Source of the DNA: Parachlamydiales bacterium
Lineage (GTDB): Bacteria > Chlamydiota > Chlamydiia > Chlamydiales > JAJFMK01
Direction: 5' to 3'
DNA: 10,968 nucleotides
NCBI GenBank assembly: GCA_020050175.1
Contig: JAGVKY010000159.1
Location: forward strand, 1-10,968
This document shows positions 5,478 through 10,968 of this stretch, piece by piece (the stretch's first letter is position 1; each line of letters opens with the position of its first letter). A program made the translations under genes and the position numbers. The notes under the pieces are model-generated. The model saw only the letters and a list, made by a program, of their open reading frames with translations. It did not search any database and had not been told where the DNA came from.

Positions 5478-5627
5478 ATGGCGCAGAAAAACAGCATAAA
5501 GACCAGCCCAAAGATTTCTAGTCGTGCTGGTAAACAACTAAATGAAGAGAAGAGCCCGGTGGACAAAAGCATTGCTGGGAGTGCCCTGAGTAATGCGAGG
5601 AAAAGCACAAAGCGCAAGAAGAAATAG
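5478..5627 (+). CDS. Small basic Lys/Ser-rich protein, function unknown
   Basis: 49 codons, ATG 5478 to TAG 5625-5627, with a strong AAGGAG 7 bases upstream (5465-5470). The product is MAQKNSIKTSPKISSRAGKQ followed by an EEKSPVDKSIAGSALSNARK stretch and a KRKKK tail: strongly basic, no Cys, no hydrophobic segment, probably largely disordered or nucleic-acid-binding. The 'SxxAGKxL...KSxAxSALSxxR' pattern resembles small proteins often annotated as hypothetical in proteobacterial accessory regions; I cannot name the family. It is divergently transcribed from the AbiE pair across a 231-bp region. The strong ribosome binding site and codon pattern support a real gene. Confidence 0.7.
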   Translation: MAQKNSIKTSPKISSRAGKQLNEEKSPVDKSIAGSALSNARKSTKRKKK

Positions 5628-6026
5628 CTTTTTCCCTTTGCTGAGCTGGATTTTCCCGCCCTTTTTTACACTCAAATCTTCCGTAGGGCAAGAGGTTTTA
5701 CTGCCTTGAAGCGCTTGAGTCGGACTACTCCCTGATATAGTCTCGGAAGGGAAACAAGGTATTTTTAGGAGGAGTGCATGCCTCAATATTAGATTTGTCT
5801 TGTTAGCGAGAATCGACTCCAGCTTAACCCTTAGTAATAAAAGCAGCAGTGGATGCCAATGATGGACGCTCAAAAACGTTCCACCTTTAACTATTGGTCT
5901 TTCTAAGTCCGGTCCGTTTTTCTGCCTATAAACCACCTCTGGGATTCGATCTTGCTACAAATATGTCATTTGTGGTTCGCTGTCTATCAGACATTAGAGT
6001 CCTCAATAAATATTCCGGGGTATACA
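5628..6026. other. About 400 bp without a convincing gene
   Basis: Only short or low-complexity frames are present. An extended -10 (TGATATAGT, 5733-5741, plus strand) is followed by a strong AGGAGG (5767-5772) and an ATG (5778) that stops after four codons (MPQY). This looks like the start of a lost gene, or a leader. The 132-codon minus-strand frame here lacks family features and overlaps the 49-residue gene, so I treat it as noise. No RNA gene or clear repeat was seen. Confidence 0.4.
5733..5741 (+). promoter_or_regulatory. Extended -10 promoter element
   Basis: TGaTATAGT matches the extended -10 pattern (TG-N-TATAAT, 5/6 in the hexamer). A TTGAGT lies 15 bases upstream (5715-5720), short for a -35. 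It could drive the downstream copper genes (first start about 285 bases on) or the abortive MPQY frame. Confidence 0.3.
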
Positions 6027-7418
6027 GTGGGTCGTTTTTGTACTTTTTACGTGATGCTTCTGGGTTTATTGGTTACTGGATGCTCAAGAGTTCCCCCAGC
6101 TGATGACGGCTTTGTTTCGTGTACCATAGCAGATAGAATTGGCAGCCAAGCTGAATGGCGGCAAGGGTGTTGCCAAGATGAAGAGGTGCAAACTTTTATC
6201 CAATTCGCGGTTGCAAATGAGTTAACGGCTGATACTGCTATCCAGATTGCTTTGCTTAACAACCCTAAAATACAGGCTATTTTTGAAGAGCTTGGCATAG
6301 CTCGAGCAGATTTAGTAGAAGCAGGATTATTGTCTAACCCCTCTTTTTCGATAGAGGTTCGTTTCCCGCATGTAAAGAGGTTGCACACAAATATTGAGTA
6401 TCTAATTGTCTCAAGCCTTTTAGACATCTTCTTAATCCCTTTGCGAACAAGATTAGCTGCAACAGAGTTTGAGCAAACGAAGCTAAAGGTTTCCAATGAA
6501 ATTTTAGATTTAGCTTTTGACGTAAGAGAAACGTTTTATGAATTAGTTGCAGAAAGAAAAAAGATAGAATACATCCAATCTGTTGTTGAGCTAACTAACA
6601 TTATGAGCAATATTGTTACACAACAAATAATGATTGGTAATGTAAATAGTCTTGAATTTCAACTTGCACAATCAAGATTTCTGGAAGCAGAGTTAGAGCT
6701 GTCAAAGTCACAAGATATGTTTATTCGCCTAAGTGAAAAGCTGAATAGAATGCTTGGCTTCACAGAAGATTTTTGTTTCATATTGCCTGAAAACTTAACC
6801 CAGGAAATAGATTATCAAGGCTTTGACCTTTGCATTTTGGAGACAATCGCTCTTGAGGAAAGGCTAGATTTGCAAGTGGCCCGTTTTGAAATCGCGCGGA
6901 TTAGTCGAATGTTAAATCTTAAAGATTGGTGGACATATACCAAACTTCAAGGCGGAGTAGCCGGAGAAAGAGATCCAGATGGAAGAAATCTAATCGGACC
7001 TGGGTTCTCTGGAGAAATCCCTATCTTTAACTATGGGCAAGCGGACCGCATGCGCCTTTTTGCACAATTGAGACAAGCAGAAGACCGTTTCGAGGAGCTA
7101 GAGATTCGAGTGCTTTCTGAGGTAAGAGAGGCTCATAAACTTCTCATGAATGATCTGAAGATCATCAACGACTATCGAAATCGTCTTTTACCCATGCAGG
7201 GACAAATTTCGGCAACTTCTGAAGAACTATACAATGTGATGGGATTGGGAGTAGATATGCTGCTGGAAAATAAGCGTCAGGAAGTTGTGGCAAATCAAAA
7301 TTACACCGAAAGCGTGAAAAAATATCTCGTTGCTAGAGTTGGGCTTGATCGTGCTTTGGGTGGTTATTTGTTCCGTTTATTAGCCCAAAGAGAATGCCTT
7401 CTAGGAGCCGCAGAATGA
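6027..7418 (+). CDS. TolC-family outer-membrane efflux lipoprotein
   Basis: 463 residues from GTG 6027-6029. That start gives a lipoprotein signal peptide MGRFCTFYVMLLGLLVTGCS with lipobox LVTGC (Cys19); ATG 6054 or TTG 5952 are alternatives. The mature part has the TolC/OEP repeat signature: TADTAIQIALLNNPKIQAIF, then EELGIARADLVEAGLLSNP. Long amphipathic helices follow, with a second repeat (ALEERLDLQVARFEIA...; FGQAD-like NYGQADRMRLFAQL). Family members form the outer-membrane channel of tripartite pumps. No inner-membrane pump or periplasmic adaptor is encoded here, so it must work with partners elsewhere or differently. Its stop overlaps the multicopper oxidase ATG (ATGA), tying it to copper handling. 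TolC-like proteins next to this type of copper oxidase are a recurring arrangement as far as I recall. Confidence 0.88.
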   Translation: MGRFCTFYVMLLGLLVTGCSRVPPADDGFVSCTIADRIGSQAEWRQGCCQDEEVQTFIQFAVANELTADTAIQIALLNNPKIQAIFEELGIARADLVEAGLLSNPSFSIEVRFPHVKRLHTNIEYLIVSSLLDIFLIPLRTRLAATEFEQTKLKVSNEILDLAFDVRETFYELVAERKKIEYIQSVVELTNIMSNIVTQQIMIGNVNSLEFQLAQSRFLEAELELSKSQDMFIRLSEKLNRMLGFTEDFCFILPENLTQEIDYQGFDLCILETIALEERLDLQVARFEIARISRMLNLKDWWTYTKLQGGVAGERDPDGRNLIGPGFSGEIPIFNYGQADRMRLFAQLRQAEDRFEELEIRVLSEVREAHKLLMNDLKIINDYRNRLLPMQGQISATSEELYNVMGLGVDMLLENKRQEVVANQNYTESVKKYLVARVGLDRALGGYLFRLLAQRECLLGAAE

Positions 7419-8962
7419 AAAGGCGTTTTATTCTTTTAGCATTTCTACTTGTTGGCTCTCTGTATGGTCAGAACACTATGGACATGACAAACCATTCAAT
7501 GGGTAACATGTCGAAACAAGACCAGAGTCAGCAGGCCACAAAAACCGAGAATCCGCCTAATAAAAGTCTTAGTTATACTCCGGTTATCACGCCTAATGTT
7601 GGTTCATTACCCTGGACGATGGATGGCGACGTTAAAGTTTTTCATCTTATAGCCGAGCCGATTCGAAGAGAATTTGCGCCTGGGTTTTGGGTTAATTGTT
7701 GGGGGTATAATGGCTCAAGCCCGGGACCTTCGATTGAAGCCGTTGAAGGTGATACTGTTCGGATATTGGTCACAAATCATCTTAATGAACCAACCTCAGT
7801 TCACTGGCATGGCATAATTCTTCCCAATGGGATGGATGGGGTGTCAGGATTAAATCAAAAAGCGATACCTCCTGGAGAAACGTTCAAATATGAGTTTACT
7901 CTCAAGCAGAACGGGACGTTCATGTATCACCCTCATTCCGACGAGATGGTTCAAATAGCTCTAGGTATGATGGGGTTTTTCATCATCCATCCTAAAGGCG
8001 GAGATGACCCCCATATTGATCGTGATTTTGCTATTTTTTTGCATGAGTGGCGTGTACCTATGGGGGCATGGACGCCTGTGCCTTTTGAAATGCTTGATTT
8101 TAACATTTTCACTTTCAACAGCGTGCTTTATCCAAAGATTGAGTCTCTTGTTACGAAGATGGGAGATAGAGTACGTATTCGATTAGGGAATGTCATGATG
8201 AATAGCCATCCAATTCATCTACATGGCCATGAATTCTTAGTGACGAGAAGAGGAGCTAAGCGTCTACCACCAGCAGCGCAATATAGCGAGGTGACGGTTA
8301 CAGTAGCTCCGGGAGAAACAAGGGATATAGAATTTATAGCTGATAACCCTGGAGATTGGGCTTTCCATTGCCACAAGTCCCACCACACAATGAATCAAAT
8401 GCAGCATAACTTACCCAATTTAACGGGTATCAATAAAGAAGATATTGAAAAACGAATAAAGCAATTTTTTCCTGAATTTATGGGTCTCATGAACATCAAT
8501 GGAATGGGAGATATGTTTGAGATGTACGGTTCAAATAAGATGGATATGGGAGAAAAAATGAGTTTACCTGCAAATCTTTCTCCGATTGGTAATCCTGGTC
8601 CATTTGGAGTTATAGAGCTTGGAGGCATGTTTACTGTCTTAAAAGTTCGAGAAGGTCTAACAAGTTACGTTGATCCAGGTTGGTATCAACATCCTAAAGG
8701 GACCGTCGCTGAGTCTATTAGTGAGGATCACAATAGGCATCAGATGCAAAAAAGCAATTCACCAATTCAGCACGAACCGATTCAAGAAGGTGCAGTGAGT
8801 TGGTTTAGCAAAGATCAAATCGAAAAAGAACCTAAAGATGTTAGGGAAATGAATTGGATGCAAAGTAAGCCCGAAGACAGTATGGGAGGGCATATGCAAC
8901 ATACAATGGATAATATGTCTAACATGAATAGTCATGATCAAATACAACAAAACTGTAACTAA
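7415..8962 (+). CDS. Two-domain multicopper oxidase, periplasmic copper resistance
   Basis: 515 residues from ATG 7415-7417, chosen for the Sec signal peptide MKRRFILLAFLLVGSLYGQ and AGGAG 8 bases upstream. It probably oxidises toxic Cu(I) in the periplasm. Cupredoxin domain 1 (about 65-195) carries HWHG (130-133) and HPH (172-174). Domain 2 (about 205-330) carries HPIHLHGHEF (265-274) and HCHKSHHTMNQM (318-329), giving type 1 ligands His265, Cys319, His324 and Met329 plus the trinuclear-site histidines. Only 188 residues separate HWHG from HCH, so there is no middle domain as in CueO/CopA oxidases. A 185-residue C-terminal part follows (GPFGVIELGGMFTVLKVREG, DPGWYQHPKGTVA), ending Met/His-rich (MGGHMQHTMDNMSNMNSH). 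The N-terminus is also Met/His-rich (MDMTNHSMGNM). Such clusters bind copper. All catalytic ligands are present. Confidence 0.93.
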   Translation: MKRRFILLAFLLVGSLYGQNTMDMTNHSMGNMSKQDQSQQATKTENPPNKSLSYTPVITPNVGSLPWTMDGDVKVFHLIAEPIRREFAPGFWVNCWGYNGSSPGPSIEAVEGDTVRILVTNHLNEPTSVHWHGIILPNGMDGVSGLNQKAIPPGETFKYEFTLKQNGTFMYHPHSDEMVQIALGMMGFFIIHPKGGDDPHIDRDFAIFLHEWRVPMGAWTPVPFEMLDFNIFTFNSVLYPKIESLVTKMGDRVRIRLGNVMMNSHPIHLHGHEFLVTRRGAKRLPPAAQYSEVTVTVAPGETRDIEFIADNPGDWAFHCHKSHHTMNQMQHNLPNLTGINKEDIEKRIKQFFPEFMGLMNINGMGDMFEMYGSNKMDMGEKMSLPANLSPIGNPGPFGVIELGGMFTVLKVREGLTSYVDPGWYQHPKGTVAESISEDHNRHQMQKSNSPIQHEPIQEGAVSWFSKDQIEKEPKDVREMNWMQSKPEDSMGGHMQHTMDNMSNMNSHDQIQQNCN

Positions 8963-9002
8963 ATGAATTTACCTTCTTTTTTTAGCTTCAAAGACCGTTA
9001 AG

Positions 9003-9023
9003 AGTTGAATTTTCAATTCAACT
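9003..9023 (+). terminator. Hairpin after the multicopper oxidase gene
   Basis: AGTTGAAT (9003-9010) and ATTCAACT (9016-9023) form a perfect 8-bp AT-rich stem with a 5-base loop, 40 bases after the stop. The following bases (atttgtg) are only moderately T-rich, so it is at best a weak terminator or an mRNA 3'-stabilising hairpin. Confidence 0.35.
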
Positions 9024-9055
9024 ATTTGTGACTAAAAAACATCCAATGCGGTAGG

Positions 9056-9073
9056 TTAAGTTAACTAACTTAA
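9056..9073 (+). promoter_or_regulatory. Inverted repeat at the DUF4396 ribosome binding site
   Basis: TTAAGTT (9056-9062) and AACTTAA (9067-9073) are perfect 7-bp arms around AACT. The right arm runs into the weak ribosome binding site AAGAG (9072-9076) that precedes GTG 9083. It may be an operator dyad or an RNA hairpin limiting translation. It does not match the CopY (TACAnnTGTA) pattern. Confidence 0.3.
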
Positions 9074-9082
9074 GAGTGTGGT

Positions 9083-9985
9083 GTGCAATTATTTCTCATA
9101 ATTTGGTTTTTATTAACCTTGCTGTCCGTTGTCTACGTTGCTTACGATCTGATTACCAATACACCAGAAATGAAAGTAATGAAATGGGGTTGGGTAATGG
9201 TTACATTATATACTGGCGTTTTTGGTCTAGTTATTTATGTTTTTTCGTGCCGGGAACCCGCACCGTATACGCATGAAAAATTTATTGCTCCTCTTTGGAA
9301 ACAGACTGTAGGATCTGCCATACATTGTATGGCAGGTGATGCCACTGGTGTGATAGTTGCTGCTTTTATAACTTCACAGCTTAATTTACCAATGGGCATT
9401 GATTGTGTATTGGAGTACATAGCTGGTTTTGCGTTTGGCCTCTTTATTTTTCAGGCACTTTTTATGAAAGACATGTTCGGAGGAAGCTACATGGAAGCAG
9501 TGAGTAAAACCTGGTATCCGGAATTATTATCCATGAATTTTGTTATGGCAGGCATGCTGCCAGTGATGATTATTTTAATGTCTCGAGATCCGCTTAATAT
9601 GGAGGTTGCTTCATTACGCTTCTGGGGGATTATGTCATTAGCTTCGTTGGTTGGTGGTATATTTGCATTTCCCGTCAATTGGTGGCTTGTGAAAAATAAA
9701 TTGAAACATGGCATGGGCACTGAACGAGCGTTAGGTAATGGAGGTGAAAAATTAGCCAAAATGTCAATGAATGGAGCAGCTGAGCATTCCGAACATATAA
9801 ATGTGAGTCAAACAGCGAACAACCATAATATGGTGATGTTGAAAACTAATATATCTGTCCAAAATAAGGTAATTGTTGGCTTAATTTCTTTGTTCATACT
9901 TGCGATAGGTATTACTGCGGCTGCTTATTGGGGCGATTTGTCCATGCGACCAAAGGAAAGCATGTCCAAAAAAATGAAGATGTAA
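9083..9985 (+). CDS. DUF4396 multi-pass membrane protein
   Basis: 300 residues from GTG 9083-9085 (AAGAG 6 bases upstream). Matches what I know of the DUF4396 family: GSAIHCMAGDATGV (87-100), EYIAGFAFGLFIFQALFMKD (121-140), MEAVSKTWYPELLSMNFVMA (147-166), and FAFPVNWWLVKNKLKHGMGT (205-224). Seven hydrophobic segments are visible at about 3-22, 43-63, 87-107, 115-136, 156-176, 187-209 and 271-291. A His/Met-containing soluble stretch lies between the last two, and the tail is basic and Met-rich (ESMSKKMKM). Function is not established. The invariant-looking His91, Cys92 and Asp96 inside a membrane segment would suit metal handling, and its position between a multicopper oxidase and copA suggests a copper role. 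Co-directional with the oxidase gene after a 120-bp gap. Confidence 0.85.
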   Translation: MQLFLIIWFLLTLLSVVYVAYDLITNTPEMKVMKWGWVMVTLYTGVFGLVIYVFSCREPAPYTHEKFIAPLWKQTVGSAIHCMAGDATGVIVAAFITSQLNLPMGIDCVLEYIAGFAFGLFIFQALFMKDMFGGSYMEAVSKTWYPELLSMNFVMAGMLPVMIILMSRDPLNMEVASLRFWGIMSLASLVGGIFAFPVNWWLVKNKLKHGMGTERALGNGGEKLAKMSMNGAAEHSEHINVSQTANNHNMVMLKTNISVQNKVIVGLISLFILAIGITAAAYWGDLSMRPKESMSKKMKM

Positions 9986-10005
9986 ACAGTGGTTTTAGTC
10001 TTTCT

Positions 10006-10030
10006 TATAGGGCACTAGACCTATAGTTTT
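10006..10030 (+). terminator. Terminator between convergent DUF4396 and copA genes
   Basis: TATAGG (10006-10011) and CCTATA (10020-10025) pair perfectly around an 8-base loop and are followed by GTTTT (10026-10030). In the plus direction this resembles a weak intrinsic terminator 20 bases after the DUF4396 stop. It overlaps the copA stop codon on the other strand. Confidence 0.4.
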
Positions 10031-10872
10031 ATATGCCGAAGCCTCAGTGCATTCGCTATCACAGAGACAGAGCTTAAGCTCATTGCAAATGCCGCAATTA
10101 TCGGATTGAGCAAAAGACCTGTAAAGGGATAGAGCAAGCCTGCAGCGATAGGAATACCTAATGCGTTATAAATGAAAGCGAAGAATAGATTTTGACGAAT
10201 ATTTTTCATCATAGCATGACTTAAGTGGATCGCTCGAACAATACCCATTAGATCTCCCTTCACGAGCGTCACGTCCGCACTTTCCATTGCTACGTCGGTG
10301 CCAGTTCCCATCGCTATGCCTACGTCAGCAGCTGCGAGGGCGGGTGCATCGTTAATTCCGTCACCTGCCATCGCAACAAATCCAACCTTGTTCTTTGCTT
10401 GGAGGACAAACTGTTGTTTGTAGTTTGGTGTGACATTGGCATGTGTTTCATCAATGCCTAAGCTTTTGGCTACAGATTGGGCTGTATTTTCATTGTCTCC
10501 CGAAAGCATGATAATTTTTAGTCCAAGTTTATGTATCTCGCGTATGGCGTTAGGTGTTGAGTTTTTAATAGGATCACTAACTGTAATTAAACCAGCAGCT
10601 TTTCCATCCACTGCAACAAACATGACTGTTTGAGCTTGCATTTGTAGTTCTTCCGCCTTCTGTAGTAGCTCTGCACTAATTTTAACTTTCATCTCCTCTA
10701 AAAAACTAGGTTTGCCCACTAAAACTTCATGATCTTCAACTTTACCGCTTACACCTCCGCCCGTAAAAGATTGAAAGTTATCAACTTTAAGCAAACTGAT
10801 TAAACGTTCTTTAGCCCCTAGAATAATCGAATTAGCAAGCGGGTGCTCGCTATTTTGCTCAACAGCAGCAGC
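10021..10872 (-). pseudogene. copA: Copper P1B-type ATPase, 3' part only (interrupted by IS)
   Basis: The minus-strand frame reads AAAVEQNSEHPLANSIILGA from 10872 and continues to TAG 10021-10023 (283 residues against about 700-800 in full CopA). The TTG at 10792-10794 is internal, not a real start. Seen are the nucleotide-binding domain with SEHPLA, GGGVSG and GKPSFL, then DPIKNST, the hinge GDGINDAPALAAADVGIAMG, and TM7/TM8 with Tyr-Asn (FIYNALGIP) and MSLSSVSVIANALRL. These are the residues that bind Cu(+) in P1B-1 ATPases. Missing are the heavy-metal-binding domain, TM1-6 with CPC, and the DKTGT phosphorylation loop. Family-like sequence stops exactly where the GTAAGCG IS end begins, so the gene was split by insertion. 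It should be non-functional unless the remainder continues beyond the element. Confidence 0.85.
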
Positions 10873-10897
10873 GTAAGCGTCAAGGGGGACCCAGGTT
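10873..10897 (+). repeat. Terminal inverted repeat (IRL) of the right IS
   Basis: Bases 1-10, 16 and 18-25 of this end are identical to the inverted end at 74-98. The differences are confined to positions 11-15 and 17, as is common between the two non-identical ends of one IS type. Confidence 0.6.
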
Positions 10898-10949
10898 ATA
10901 AAGAAGAGGTGCCAGCTGCTACCGTGTTCTCTTAAAAGGAGAAAAGGGT

Positions 10950-10968
10950 ATGCGGTCCTCTAAAGAAT
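10950..10968 (+). CDS. First codons of an IS gene (tnpA-like), partial
   Basis: ATG 10950-10952 with a ribosome binding site AAGGAG (10936-10941) in a purine-rich leader. The frame MRSSKE runs off the window. Position 77 bases inside the IS end fits the first gene (tnpA) of an IS66-type element. Six residues cannot establish the family. Confidence 0.4.

Larger units (their letters stand above)
10873..10968 (+). mobile_element. Left end of an IS66-family-like insertion sequence
   Basis: GTAAGCGTCA at 10873 begins a 25-bp terminal repeat (10873-10897) matching 19/25 bases of the inverted end at 74-98. Copper-ATPase homology ends at 10872, giving an independent boundary. The first gene of the element starts at 10950. 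A possible 8-bp target duplication copy is gcagcagc (10865-10872). The rest lies beyond the window. Confidence 0.6.

Noticed and set aside
5538..5936. 132-codon minus-strand frame with a Leu-rich stretch
   Set aside because: It overlaps the well-supported 49-residue gene antisense, lacks recognisable motifs, and has no convincing ribosome binding site; treated as a chance frame.
5920..5960. tRNA-like T-arm sequence (GATCGAATCCC on the minus strand)
   Set aside because: The flanking bases do not form a 5-bp T stem and no anticodon or acceptor stem is found.
6047..6496. 149-codon minus-strand frame inside the TolC gene
   Set aside because: Antisense shadow of a gene with clear TolC-family signatures.
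10792..10794. TTG as a real start of a short copper ATPase
   Set aside because: The same frame continues upstream with conserved ATPase sequence (SEHPLA) to 10872, so the TTG is internal to a truncated gene.

Overview
This window looks like an accessory, horizontally shuffled region of an AT-rich Gram-negative bacterium. Evidence for Gram-negative is a TolC-type outer-membrane lipoprotein and a periplasmic multicopper oxidase. The mixture of gene types (a chlamydial-looking Nudix remnant, an AbiE pair, arsM, a DUF4396 copper cluster) would fit an amoeba-associated lineage such as Parachlamydiales (Chlamydiota) or Legionellales. This placement is an impression from protein resemblance, not a demonstrated assignment.

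Layout. Bases 1-98 are the right end of a plus-oriented IS66-family-like element: the last 14 codons of a transposase, then a terminal repeat ending in TTAC. The matching left end (GTAAGCGTCA...) starts at 10873, followed by the first codons of a gene (MRSSKE...). The segment 99-10872 is therefore bracketed by two IS ends in direct orientation. About 97 bases of IS lie on each side, as expected for a composite transposon-like arrangement or for an assembly contig that stops inside a repeat.

Bases 207-3348 (minus strand) form an arsenic/recombinase block. An intact tyrosine recombinase (2404-3348) is followed downstream by arsM (arsenite methyltransferase) and arsR (arsenic-responsive repressor), which overlap by ATGA. 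Next comes a chimeric ORF in which about 30 codons of a probable GNAT acetyltransferase are fused in frame to the catalytic half of a second, diverged recombinase. A frameshifted Nudix hydrolase remnant follows. The arsM promoter carries an inverted repeat across its -10, a good ArsR operator candidate. Just upstream of the intact recombinase is an inverted repeat with a 6-bp spacer, overlaid on 10-bp-phased YTAATG repeats, which could be its recombination or control site.

Bases 3625-5246 (minus) hold an AbiEi/AbiEii type IV toxin-antitoxin (abortive infection) pair. Two 37-bp direct repeats upstream are its likely operator. Divergent from it is a small basic 49-residue protein (5478-5627). 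About 400 bases without a convincing gene follow.

Bases 6027-9985 (plus) hold a copper-handling cluster: a TolC-family outer-membrane lipoprotein, a two-domain multicopper oxidase with Met/His-rich ends (ATGA overlap with the TolC gene), and a seven-helix DUF4396 membrane protein. Convergent to these is the 3' part of a Cu(+) P1B-type ATPase gene (copA), cut off at 10872 by the right-hand IS. Together the genes suggest metal/metalloid detoxification (As methylation, Cu(I) oxidation and export) plus an anti-phage or stability module, assembled by recombinases and IS elements and partly decaying.
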